Assembly: GCA_036245805.1 (NCBI GenBank)
Contig: BTRK01000006.1
Location: forward strand, 17,454,365 to 17,518,364
Length of the DNA: 64,000 nucleotides
Direction of reading: 5' to 3'
DNA from: Pristionchus mayeri
Lineage: Eukaryota; Nematoda; Chromadorea; Rhabditida; Neodiplogasteridae
The notes beneath the pieces are model-generated. The model made no database searches. It had not been told where the DNA came from and worked only from the letters and a program-made list of their open reading frames with translations. Positions 34,669 through 46,800 of this stretch are shown piece after piece; the stretch's first letter is position 1, and each line of letters opens with the position of its first letter. The position numbers were made by a program, and so were the translations under genes.

Positions 34669-37600
34669 ATGATTCCTTGTTTGACGACAGTTGTTCGAAC
34701 GAAGGGTCTACACGACAATTGCAAGTGAGGGAACTGCTAAAAATTTCTTATTGTACGAACTTACAATTTTCCTTGGAAAATATCACGGAAATCTTTTCTA
34801 CAATAGATCTTATAAACACCTTGATGTTTTAACTCTGCCCATACAATTCTGCCCATATTCCTTGGTCTCATGAATGTGAATTGGGGCTAAAAATGGCTGT
34901 AGTGTGAGATATGAAGTGCGTGCTATTTTCGAATTCGATGAAAATAGTTTTAAATAATAGAATTGATGGTCATCTCTAGAGTGCGGAGAGGAAGAAGGAA
35001 GACCGCTCGGCGCGGCGCGAAATGAGTTTTGCTCTTCCGGAAGAATGAGAGGGAGGGGGAAATTCTTCCGGAAGACCTCGTAGTCTTCCGGAAGACCAAA
35101 ATCCCAAAATGGCTTGTTTATATCGATTTTTTTTCGCTTTTGCATGTTAAATGCTGGAAGTGATCGAGAGAAGTGGGTTCCGGTGCCAGAACCAAACAAG
35201 CTCACTTTATCTACAACGGTTTTCACAATACTTAATCAGAACATAGGAGGAAACTTGATAATCAACAAAAACATAGAATCAGTTGAAATTGCGACAATAA
35301 AAGGTTGATACAACATCCAACACTAGAAATACGGGTCTTAGTTGACTCGTAAGGGTCGTAAGTGCGATCATAAGGGGATTACTCAACAGGTCAGGAAGAT
35401 ATCGGGAGAGATAGAAGTAGTTAGGATTCAAGTGATAAGAGATAAAGGGGGCTAAATTGCACTAAGAACGAACCATGTCAAGAAAAAGAAGAGGTTAGAG
35501 GGGTTAATGGAAGACCGGGACTCCGTAGATTCTTCTCACGATGTCTTCAGAGTTCGTCTGCATGCTTCAAGAGGGGCGACGAACACGAAGAGGGAGTAGT
35601 CGAGATGCCGCAGTGAAAGAAGATTCTGAAAAGGGAGAGGCAGCATCTGGTCTAGGACCTAGCACTACTTAGACGGGGGAATCAGTCATTCGGGATCACA
35701 TCTGACCATAAAGAGTGACAATTACACAAAATAGCTGTTCAGGGGCAAAAGATCAGTAAACACTCACAGGAAAGTGCGTAGTCCTAGTCAGCGTTAAGTA
35801 GACTCCCGGTTGAAGTAGGCTTTAGTCTGCAGCCTGAAAGCATCCGTTGATGTGCAGGACACGGTAGACGCTCAAGGTGTGGCACACATGAGCAGAGTTG
35901 GCACTGATATAACGAGTGATTAAAAGTAGCAAGGGATTGCGACAGGGAACCAAACGGATACCGAACTGAACAAAGAAGGAGGAAAACGAGCCTGAACAGT
36001 CGGCCGCCGCCGTACCAGAATTGAGTGGTGCCCGAGACGAGGTTCCTGGGTAGAGCAGGGAAGCAAAGTGGACGAGGAGATGAAAAATACAAGAAACAGT
36101 AAGAAGAAACAGATAAAGCAACGTGTGATAACGCCCAGAATGAAATTGACGTCTGCACTCTGCTCGCGCATGTAAATTGGGGCAGAGACTGAATAATCTC
36201 CGCCTGAGATGTAAAGGGAAGGTCAAACATGTAAATGGACACTAAAAATGTGCCAAAAACGGTTAAATCTTGCTCAAACCCTTTTAAAAAAGTTCCAACT
36301 CTTCCGGAAGATCGCAAAGTCTTCCGGAAGACTTTGCACTTTCCTCTCCCTCTTCCTCATTCCTCGCTCTCCCCCTCAAAAGAGCGGCAGAGTCTTCCTC
36401 TTCCTCTTCCTCTCCGCACTTTAGTCATCTCTCCTTGTTCAGAATTCTGCTCATTTCTTCAGCAGGCCTTCAAATGGCTCTGCTTTGCATTCAAACAGCA
36501 TTGTTTGCCTACAATTATGCAACAGAGAGTCTTGATCACTCAAATGGTGAGCGTTTTCGAATTTCCCTTCAAGCAAATCTTTTCAAGAATGCGCAAAGAG
36601 ATTTTTTTATAGAATTTGAAAATCCGTTCGTTCAATATGGGCTATTCTCGATGTCAAGTTCTCTTTACATGGCATTGGTCATTGAGAGGTAGATTCTGCT
36701 TCAAATAAATTCCGCGCATTCCTTTGCAGAACTGTTGCCGTTAGAAACGCCGCAAAAATACGAACAGATTCGATGGCACTTGCTGCCTCTTGCTGTTGCA
36801 TTTCCTCTCTGTCGCTGGGGATGGCTGGGTTCATTGTATATTCGAATTACTGGCGTGAGTTCAAATTTTATTCGACAATGCATTTTTTTGTACTGCACCA
36901 ATGTAATTTTTTGGCGGATCTGTATTCGAAAAGTGTGCAATGCAAAATTAATTCTTGCAGTTCTGACAATGTTCATTTCCGTAGCCATTCACATTACAAT
37001 TGAGGGATTTACTTTAGTTGTGAGTCAAGTTGAAACGAAATCGCAAACTGTTAATTCTCCAATTTGGCTTTAAAATTCAGAGCTCAATCTCGCTGACAAT
37101 CTATGCCCGTCGAAAATATAGAACAATTCCCTACGATAGTGATCGACTCAAAGCGAAATATCAGGTGAGAAAGTGCACAATTAGAGAGAGCATTGCAATT
37201 TATAGGTCAAAGAAGTGCTTGAATTCTCGATGACGATTCTTCCTTCTGTGATAATTGGCGCAATCTTGCATGCTTTGTCGTTCGTGCCAACACTGCTCTG
37301 GATTAAGGGCATAGTTTCTTTTCCCATCGACTGCGTAATATTTTGCCCGGTACGTGCTATGTATTTTTTTTTGGAAAACGCTAGGGGCAGGAACGAAATG
37401 AGAACACACGTAATGTCAATACCGCAAACATTCGCAGATTCACAGTCTCAATTGTGTCTTCACCAAGATTACACTCATTGGCTGTCATAAGGAAATGAGG
37501 CAACGGTTCGAGAAGATGTTCTTCAGAAGAAGCGGGTACAATTATTCTGCATAAGTCAAATAGCATGCTCTCATCAAATCTTGTCATTCTGTTCATCTAT

Positions 37601-38020
37601 CACAGGCCTGAAGTAACTGAAAATTGGACACTTTAACAATTTCTTAAAGATCAAAGGCATTCTTTCGATTGCATCGAATATTCCGATCGCAGATTTCATA
37701 GTTTTAAAATTCAAAATAACAAATTTTTGTTGAACCGATGCTCTGAATAATTCAGCCATTTTTTGTGAATGCACTGATATGAGGAAATTCACGCCAGTGA
37801 ACATACAACCAGAATCATTCCTTTATGATGGTACTTTGTCAGAGCTACTGAGGTGACGTATATCGTCGTGAGGGACGCAGAGGGAGATGAACGTCAATAT
37901 TTCGAGCAGATGAAGGCTGCTTGGGACCTTGTGCTGTCAAAGAATAAGGGAATCACCAACAATGGAGTTCTATTCGAACTAGCCTGTTTTTTTTATTCAT
38001 TAAAGGGGTGCGAAACGTGA
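34669..38020 (+). pseudogene. Seven-helix chemoreceptor-like gene R3, split by a transposon
   Basis: Exon 1 34669-34724 (MIPCLTTVVRTKGLHDNCK), exon 2 ending at 36546 (FRILLISSAGLQMALLCIQT), then 36613-36688, 36730-36854, 36961-37019, 37081-37164, 37206-37349, 37438-37535 and 37843-38020. Phases agree from exon 2 onward. A 1447-bp hAT-like element (34977-36423) has landed in or beside the start of exon 2. Exon 4 contains one extra A in AACGCCGCAAAAATACG and a compensating loss about 45 nt later. The frame is therefore open, but about 15 residues after TVAVRNAAK are out of register with R1 and R2. The last exon keeps the ERQYFEQMKAAW motif but lacks the paralogues' stop and runs about 20 codons further. 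R3 is the most intact of the three copies apart from the insertion. Confidence 0.7.
34977..36423. mobile_element. 1447-bp hAT-like non-autonomous element in R3
   Basis: The ends TAGAGTGCGGAGAGGAAGA and (inward from the right) TAAAGTGCGGAGAGGAAGA begin inverted repeats of more than 100 bp that include several CTTCCGGAAG words. A perfect 8-bp duplication GTCATCTC flanks it (34969-34976 and 36424-36431). No transposase was recognised. The long frames inside lack any family motif. Confidence 0.9.
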
Positions 38021-38159
38021 TTTCCAATCTTGTTAATAATAAACAGATTTATTAAATAACACTCACAAATTAAAAATACATATTTTGGGCAGTTGATTTA
38101 ATAATAGTACAATAGAGCATGGATTGTATATAATGTAATCGTGGCTTGAAATAGATGAA

Positions 38160-40270
38160 TTACATTAGTTGCGGCGATCTCAGAAATATTGCATGTACTA
38201 AGTGAATGGTAGTTCCGAAAGGGAAACCGACGTCGTATTCTTGGGAGTTGAATTTCACAGTAACATCATTCTCCTTATTGGCGATTTGATGGTTTCCGTC
38301 TTTGAATGAATACTGAAATGAACTGATCTGTATGAGAACTAGTTTTTCAATGCTTTACATGTACATGTCTTTCTAGTTAGAATATGCATAAATGCATTCA
38401 CTCTATGCACCTTCTAGGAGGCGCCCAGAGGCTGATTCTGAATAATTTGAGCAGTAATCAGTTGATCTACTGCGAAGTGCCAGTGAAGATCCTTCTTAGG
38501 GCGGCTTTTCATCACATCCATCCGCATCTGATTATCGAATACAACTTTTTTTAAAATTTTGAAATACTCTCTATTATTTTTATTTCTCTATTTTTTTAAA
38601 CACTAATAGGATATTTTGTTGACATTTCTTCTTAATAACCAAGAGGAAATACCATCAATAGATTTGCGACCCAATTGACGTTGATAAGCATAGAACAGAC
38701 ACTAAGGGATTCGTAGTGGACGAGATATTGGAGATACGATTCAGGAAGGTCGAACCGATAACCCTGAGTAAAGATATGGGATAACTGAATTCTTAAATTA
38801 TTTTTAATAGGGGACATACATGTGCCATGCTCGTATCCTTATCAACGGCAATAAACGATTGCTCGCGATGTTTTGATTCTCCAACAGCCTTGATGTAATC
38901 AGCGTTGATTAGAAAAGTAGAGTGGGGTGAACTTTCCAAGTTGACTTGTTTGACAGTCTTAGCCAGTGGAATGAAACTGTAATGTTAGGATGATTGATAG
39001 ATTTGAGTCTCTGTGAGAGTTCTTTGAAATCTTGAAGTTCTCATATGATATTAGGACAGCTATCAAAGCAAATGGTTTACCTCTCTCGTATTTTGTTTTT
39101 TTAACTCTTCATCGTTTTCAAAAACGAGTCTGATGCATCGGATTTCATCGATGTAGTGTCCGCCAAGAGCTTTCTCAAGCTGTGTGAAGAAGGAAGCATT
39201 GAGTTGAATCTATAGAGGAAACGATGCACTTTGAAAAAGTCAAGGAAAAAATTGAAATCAGTTTCCGTTTCGTTTACAGCGGAGTTTTCCAAATGTAAGT
39301 GCATTGTCATTCATGTGGAAATATAAAAAAATATTACTTCATCAAGTACAACGATCGTCGCTTCATGAGTATCCAGAATATCCGAAAGAGCATGGAAGAA
39401 ATGACCGGGAATGGGCCAATTGTGAGCTCGATCTTTATTCTGAAGTGAAGTATGCTACGAATCCATCAGCGAAACTAAAGCAAACCTTTAAAATCCCGTT
39501 TATTCGCTTTTCCTCAATGAAAATGCCATCATCTGTCTGAGTTATCTCGTAAATGTAAGAGTTACTGTGCCGAGGGTAGAAGCTTCTCTTCCAGGGATAA
39601 TTCTTCGATCGCGGATGCTCTATTGTGAAGTCATAACCGTAGCCGTGTTTTGTCTAAATTTGTTTTGTAATCACCCATAAGTGTGACTCATTAACGTGTT
39701 TGATTATGAGCGTTCCTCCCGTCCATTTGATGTGATCCAACGATCGATCCGTTGCCAGATGATATATTTTCTTGTTTACAGTCATCATGTTGAATATATC
39801 TGCCCTGAAATAAAAGTTAATAATGGAATAAACATGGACAGTTGAATAGTAAAAATACAAGATTTTATTTCAAAGCAGAACCTGGTTGAATGCAAGAATA
39901 TTTCCAGTAAGCAGAGATTGGGAAGATTAGAAAGGTAATCCTGAGAAGGAAAATCGTACACAAATCATGACAATTGCTGGGTTAGCTCTAGAGTTCGAGA
40001 AACGATACCACGCTCTCTTCATTCTTCACACTCTCTAGACTGGTCGATCAGCGAGAGAGTGTGTAGAATGAAGATACCATGGTATCGTTTCTCGAACTCT
40101 AGTTAGCTCACATCGACGCAAAGTCCATCCGGCCCAACCTCCAATTGTTTCGGTTTCTTCGAATTTACTTTCCCCTGGAATAATATCAGTATGCATACAA
40201 TTGGATTTTTTTTTCTAGGGTTTCCTACCTCCGGAAGTTTATTTTTTCTGTTCTGGCCGTTTTTATTCAT
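38160..40270 (-). pseudogene. F-box family protein, copy 1 (broken)
   Basis: Exons (minus): 40270-40229, 40174-40112, 39940-39882, 39804-39696, 39653-39486, 39439-39338, 39207-39081, 38976-38820, 38763-38653, 38527-38411, 38312-38160. Exon 3 encodes an F-box core (LSNLPNLCLLEIF) that would recruit SKP1/Cullin. The rest is a conserved ~320-residue region of unknown fold shared by five genes here (motifs HIKWTGGTL, GYGYDFTIEHP, ILDTHEAT, NVNWVANLLM, VHAIF). Lesions: exon 7 is 127 nt where paralogues have 113-119, leaving the next intron out of phase (one extra base in TTAAAAAAACAAAATACG). In exon 10 a TAG (38416-38414) replaces the TAC conserved before the donor. Confidence 0.75.
39989..40102. 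repeat. Foldback element in intron 2 of F-box copy 1
   Basis: The arms AGTTCGAGAAACGATACCA and TGGTATCGTTTCTCGAACT are exact. The interior ACACTCTCTAGACTGGTCGA, with its inverted GAGAGAGTGTG, recurs in other foldbacks of the window. Confidence 0.8.
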
Positions 40271-41329
40271 TGAACGTTAAATCTGAAGAGAAGACAGTCC
40301 TGATTTTCACCAGAGATATTGAAGAAAATATCAAATCAAAAACTGGATATCATGCAAATTATATCGGGGAACAGGAAGCATGATATGCTCATAAAGCAGA
40401 TGGGCACGGGATTTTCCTTATCTGTCCGACTAGTAAGAGAGTGCCTCGAATGCGGAGTTCACATGCTTGGAAAAGCTAAAGGCTAGTGGCAAAGTGGCTA
40501 GTGATCGGAACAGAAGAGAAAAAAATGATGCGATGGAGGAGATAACGGGAGCACGAACTGGGTGTGAGGTAGTGGAACACACCATTCTCACGAAAGTAAA
40601 TGTGACAAGTAAGTGGTAAGTGGATGGAGGCGATGACGAGAGGATTTAGGTGATGTGCTAGAATATGCCCAGAGGCCCATCTAGGACAGAAGGGTCAATG
40701 GGAGAGAAGGTAAGTGAGGAGTGGAATGGGCAGATCTCCCTAATCCAATCTAATCGCTACTAGGGTAGCTGGAATGGATCATATTCGTCTTGTTTATGCT
40801 GGGTTCATAGCCGAAAAAGCTGAGGGGTCACTCTCTTCATTTCCCGAACTCTCTCGACCGGTCGACCGGTGAGAGAGTTCGGGAAATGAAGAGAGTGACC
40901 CCTCAGTATTTTCGACTATGAATGGGCCATTACTCTCTCATACAGGTCATCCGTGTGGGGAGGGGGAGGGCCTCTCTACCTACAGTGAAAAGGGAGGGGA
41001 TAGAGCTGCCAAAGGGGGCGGTTAACCGTCTCTTACGTCTAAGGCCCTCTAAATAGCGACCCGTTGATCCATTTCAGTCACCCTAATCGCTACTGAATAT
41101 TCGATTGCAGTACTCTCACACAATTGAATATATCTGTGTCTCACTCAAATTTTTACCATTTTTAGAAAGTAATGATAATTGTTATCTCTTGCACGAGTCT
41201 CTGACATTACTTTGTTTCGTCGTCCGAGTGTTTGAAAAGTCTCTCTAAAACATAACCACGATCATTGAAACATTTGAAATATTCAGATCGCTCATTTCAG
41301 AATAATTCGTTCAAATATTCAAACCATCA
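40271..41329. other. Intergenic DNA between divergent F-box genes
   Basis: Shared upstream region of F-box copies 1 and 2. Apart from the palindrome at 40806-40920, no gene or known repeat is seen. Confidence 0.4.
40806..40920. repeat. Near-perfect 115-bp palindrome
   Basis: CATAGCCGAAAAAGCTGAGG... pairs with ...CCTCAGTATTTTCGACTATG. The centre, TCGACCGGTCGACCGG, sits between GAACTCTC and GAGAGTTC arms. Pairing is nearly complete along the full length, so it can form a cruciform. Confidence 0.85.
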
Positions 41330-43463
41330 ATGGACACCAAGACAACGAGAAAGAGACAACTACGGGAGGTAGCAATCTCATCATGTTTCTTTATAATCCT
41401 TCATATAAATTTGAACGTCAAGCACTGCAAACATTAGCGGTACCTTGGATGGCATATCGTTTACCTTTTCTTTACACTCGTATCACTGATTATTACAGGT
41501 GGAAAAGAGTTCCGGGACTCGGAATGATCAGTTGAAGAAGCATGCCTTAGGACAAGATGGGCTGGACACCGAAGTAGGCCTTTCACTGTTTATCGCTCTC
41601 CGTTCTACTTCACCTCTCTGGGCTAATCATCCTGAGTCACCTTTCATTCCTAGAATGCAATTAGTATAATCTGAATACATGTGCTCCAGGATTGGCTCTC
41701 GCACCTTCCCGAGCTCTGTCTACTGGAGATTTTCAAGAACTGTCCAATGTAATTTGCCCAACATTTCCTGTCGATCGATAAGCTCATTCAGCACAGATCT
41801 TTATCGGTTGACGGTAGCGAACAAACGACTCTTCGCTCTCTCTCGATACATCAAGTGGAGAGGAGGCACACTCACCATCTTCCAGGTCGCATTAGAAGGA
41901 ATACAGTTTATCAAGGGCACTATCAAGGGGACGCCATGCCGCCTTGACATATCAAAGGCGGCATTACGTCATAGTTTTCATCCGACCTAGTCTCGTTAAC
42001 AAATTCTCGTTCAGACAGAGAAAGGCTACGCTTTCAACTTCACGATTGCACATCCTGAAGCGAAATCTAAAGCAAAGAAAGGAAAAGAAGCCCAGCTTCG
42101 AAGTGTGTCACACATCTACGAGATAACCCAACCGGAAGAGGACGTCTTCATTGAGCAAAAAATGATTGATCGAAATCTGAAGGCACGACGTTTTCTTGTA
42201 TTTCATCCTTCAATCTGCATTTCAGAAGCGCTACCATCCTCATAAATGGCCAGTACCCGAACACTTCTTTGTTGTACTTGCTGAAATTTTGAACACTCAC
42301 GAAGCGACGGAAATCAATATACAATATGTAAGTTTGTATTACATTTGCTCACCTTTCTTTAAACATGAACCATCAGCAGATTCCTGTAGATGCTTCCTTC
42401 TTCAAGAAGCTCAAAGGGGTGTTAGGGTGGCACAAGGTCGAGGCTCTGCGATGTTACAAGTGCACACAGAAGTCTAGTGATATACGCGAGAGGTAAATGA
42501 AATTTGATTAGAAATATTTCAGAGATGAAGCAATGATAATGCTTGTCTGGCTGTTAAATGATGGGTAAAATATAACAGCGATATGTTAAAGCACTTATGT
42601 AACTGAGAATGGAGCTCATTAAAGCGCAGTGATCAATTTTTTTAGAAGTCGAGTAATAACTAATTCTCTTTCCAGCTTCGTTCAGTTGGCAAAGGACATT
42701 AAAGACATCAACTTGCTAGAGCCTAAAACGCTTTCTCGAACAACAATATCTTCAGTGCTCAACGAAGAAGTATTCAATGAATTGGGAAAGTCGAAGACGC
42801 GGGAGAGATCACTCTACACAATCGAGGATGCCGACCATGCCTATGTAAGCATGCATTTATGCAAAAATATATTACTCTACAACCTCTTGCATTTCTAATA
42901 GTTAATAAATCTGATATTTTCGCTAGAAACAACACGGTTGTTTGCAGGAGCATCGATTCTCTCCTAGTATCTCCATCCTTTAGCACCTCGTCCATTATGA
43001 ATCGCTCAGTGCCTGTGCAATGGTACTCGACGTCAATTGGGTTACGAATCTCCTGATGGTAATCATAAAAATCATTTCCATTTTTTCAAACCAGTTCAAC
43101 TATGTGCGAAAATAACCATAAAATCATCAGCAACTCAGTATAATCCTAGATGCGCATGGACACCATGAAAACTCGCCCTACTAGGGAATGTTATTGGCGA
43201 TTCGCTGTTGATAAGGCAATCACTGCCCAGATTATCGATCAACAGCCTCTCGGATTCAGATACAAGGTGATTTCTTTCTTCAGATGTTCACTTATTCCAA
43301 CTAATAAAAATACGAAATTCAGTACTCCTATGCGAAGGGAGCGCACCGAATCGTTAAGGACACTGGGCTAACTGCGAAATTCGAATCGCAAAACTACGAT
43401 CTCAGTCTTAATAGCGCTCCGTACAGAACAACAATGTTCCTGGTTCATGCAATATTCTTCTAA
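41330..43463 (+). pseudogene. F-box family protein, copy 2 (one nonsense codon)
   Basis: Exons: 41330-41368, 41499-41573, 41690-41748, 41792-41885, 42015-42182, 42226-42327, 42380-42492, 42676-42844, 42948-43058, 43150-43266, 43323-43463. Total 1188 nt (396 codons), all phases correct. Exon 3 carries the F-box core (LSHLPELCLLEIFKNC), followed by ALSRYIKWRGGTL, GYAFNFTIAHP, ILNTHEAT and DVNWVTNLLM. The single lesion is TAG at 42981-42983 (codon 285), in the position of Gln in copy 1 (YLQYLVHYESLS against IL*HLVHYESLS). It is probably a C-to-T change. Intron 5 begins with GC (42183). About 110 residues would be lost. Confidence 0.8.
41918..41990. repeat. Diverged Mutator-like MITE in intron 4 of F-box copy 2
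   Basis: A GCCGCC...GGCGGC foldback that ends TTTTCATCCGACCTAGTC matches the ends and core of 62053-62137 (ATGCCGCCTTTCATATATCA, CGACCTAGT). The left end is degenerate. Confidence 0.5.
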
Positions 43464-43883
43464 GTTCGAATTATGTAATCACAATTCATTTCTAATGTGT
43501 TTTCCCCCGCAATACATTTGTTTGACTTTGGAATGTTTCTTATTCATTCCAATCGAAATGGAAGTGCGCATCCCAACTTTCCTTTGTCGTTATCAAGTAA
43601 ATAGTGGCAAATTTGCAAGCTTCACTTTGGAGCATATCTTTTCGCGCCACTTTCATCTATATTGAATTTAATCGTCGCCCAGAAACTGGAATATGTCCAG
43701 TTTTCGTCTCACAGTTGCATCTCATTCTATAAACAGTCAGACACTTGTGAGATTCGCATTTTCCAATCCCAGTCCATTCGCTATTTCCATGGGCTCATCG
43801 AAAGCCTTCGTGAATGACTTCGTTTATCTATGCTTCGCCAAGAAAAAAATACTTCATATTTATTCTCGGATAAGTAAAATTTT

Positions 43884-46800
43884 TTATTTACTCACAATAA
43901 AGTACATTGTAAGCGTGTGAAAATTGGGCTTGTATTGTCTACTCTTATCCTCATTCTTAAATTTTGCTGTAGCTTTGTGTAGAGACCGCAAGGTGGGTGA
44001 CCGAATTGCTTTGGCAAGGTCATTTGTGGGTCTAATGTATCCCTTTGGGGCCAAATAAGGCCATACTTTTTGCCGTTTGGAGATATCGTATCGTTGACTC
44101 GAGTTATGGCCCAAAAACTCCTCGAAAGAGTCACAACGGAAAGGGAGTCGAAATCGGGACGAGAGCGAAGTGGGCGGAGCCCGATCTGCCTGGTTTCTCC
44201 AAAAGTTTGAGCATAGCTTCGCATCGAGCTTGCTCGAGGATGAGAGGAAAGGCAGAGGTCCTCAAGAGCGCGCGCTCTCTGCACACGCCGGGTGAGAGAC
44301 AAGCGAGAAAGTGGAGAGGAAGCACCGCCCCTTTGCAGTACCATTAGCGCACGCTCTTGAACCTTTGAAATGAAATGATTAACCGGAAAAAAATCCAAAA
44401 AATACGTTCTCGGTGTCAATCGACGCCTAAAATCAGGAACTATCTATCGCACCATGCCCGTGTTAAGAATTGTCGTCGGAACCTTTTCATTCCCCTATAA
44501 TGAACCCTAAATCGGTCTTTTTAGATATTTCTGATTAGATAATGCATGACGGGCATCCTGTCATTTATAGACACTAGTCAGACGTACCCAAAAATATTTT
44601 TTCCATATTTTTTGGATAAGTATTCGCTGCGTCATTTCAAGAACCAGATTTCGGCGGGCCTCTTTCTCCTCCTAAGTGGGCGGAGCCTGCGGTCTCTAGC
44701 TTTGTGGATATCACTGTGTATGCAATGGATGTCGTTATGTATAGAATACTGAAAACATGAGATTTTATTGAAGGAGTGTCAGCAAAGTTGAACTTTTGAC
44801 GCTGTCATTACCATGACCTAGCTTTGCACAACCATAAGAAATTCTGAAAAAATCACATTAATATCTCTATTTTGAAGCGAGTTATCATTAGTTGAAAGAA
44901 TGGCAAAGAGGCGTGTAGGGCAGGGAAGTGCGGGAATTCAAATATCTTGAAGATAACATTTGGTGGGAATCGAACCCGCACCCTCCCGATCACATGACTG
45001 CTGCTCCACCACTGAGCTAAGCAACCGATGGTTGTCTACCTTCCTAGCTCGCGCTATGATTTTTGGAGGATGGGCTTGGTAATGATTATCACAGCGTCAA
45101 AAGTTTATTTTTGCTGGCACTCATTTTTTAATAATTTTTAGAAAGCTAGCTCGTGTGTATTTCTGTCACAGTGGAGCTGATACCTTGTAGCCTGGAGTGT
45201 GGAGATGGTGTTCGATAATTCGCGATGTAATGGGAAGATCGACGGAGAAGCTCCAGGTCCCTATTTTCGACCGCTCTTTAATGCTATCCAGAAGCATCTG
45301 TGATGTAAATAATTAAATAATCATTATGTGAAAATATGAAAGGATATTCTGCAAAAAAACGAAAAACCTAAGTATTCTAATGGCATTATATTAAAAATTA
45401 CAGGGTGCGGATTAAATATTGCGCCACTAATTTATAGTTGTATCACGCGAAGAACTGCGAGACACATTACCATGTTCCTTCTAAATATGCCTCAGTATAT
45501 TACAATTAACTTCTTAGAAGTATACATTAAACGAATAGTTGGCTTCGTAGAATGGCGGCAAAAACGAATCTGAAATTTTTCCCACTGTGCCGTTCTCAAT
45601 TTTTTGCTTAAAAAAGGATTCCAATTTCAGGTGCAATTGAGAATGAGATTTTGATATCAATATATGTCGAGCACATCTACAACTATTTAATTATATTATC
45701 TAATCCTATGCAGGATATTTGACACCAGTGAAACTTTCATTTGATGAAGTCCACTCATGTTGGTCCTCAAAAGTAGCATTTTGTGATTTCTCATTCAACA
45801 TGCTGCTATCGTCCTATAACTTTGTATAGTTTTAAACAGGGGTGAACTATGAGTTTTTTACAGTGTTGAATCGATTGGGAACGTTGAATTAACGGTAGAA
45901 GTAGGCACATATAAAAATCACTAATAAAGGCACTTTGCTGCATATCGCGACTTATTCTGAGGCAGTATCAAAGTACTCCAGGGAACATAACAGATTTTTA
46001 GAATTAGGAATGGCGGAGTATCAGGTTGCGAATAGGAATATTTCAATAAATCATGTGTTCGACTAACAGAGTTTCTTAATCGTAGTTTTTTCTCTCGAGC
46101 GAAGTTCACTTTCAAATATTTTACGAGCATTTTTGAGAAAGCTATGTGACTGAGCATGCAATTGAACACACATTTCTACTCGTATTTAGGTGTACTTTTA
46201 TGGGAACAAGTGACGAACCCAGCATTTAATTCCTCGTTGTAAGGCAGCGAAAATAGCGTAATGGTTTAACAGCCGAAAATCACCACCCTCGCAGAAAAAA
46301 AATTTCCAGGAGTAATTACTCTGGAAATAATTGAAGTATTGGGGTGTCCGGAAAGTTCGTATAATGCTTCGAAAAAAAGTCAGTTCGCGATCAAATGCAG
46401 TGATTGCGCAATCTGTTTGTCAACAATGTATTACATCATTCTGACGTTGAGTAGTGAGAGGATTTAATCAGTCTCCTAGTTGCTACATTGATTCTTGTGA
46501 TGGACTCCCATCTAAACCTCCGAGCAGTTTTACTTCTTTACTACCGTCTTGGACGATCCGTGAAGGAGGCCCACTCTGCCCTGGCCCAGTCGGAAGGAGC
46601 TGACGCCCCCTCCATACCCTTCTGCTATAAGTGGTTCTCCCGCTTCAAGAAAGGGGAGTTTGGTCTCGATGATCAACCCCGCTCTGGACGCCCTCCCTCC
46701 CTCGATCAGCCTCTCGTTCTCCGCACACTGAAGCGCAAGCCCATGGCCAGTGTGCGTGAGTTGAAGAAGGATACTGGTACTCCCAGATCAACGGTGTCCG

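Noticed and set aside
35784..36317. A 177-codon minus-strand frame inside the hAT-like element
   Set aside because: No hAT transposase motif (no hATC dimerisation region or catalytic pattern); two other frames overlap it. Treated as chance.
43892..44419. A 175-codon minus-strand frame
   Set aside because: It crosses the boundary between the 719-bp element and the F-box exon in a frame other than the exon's.
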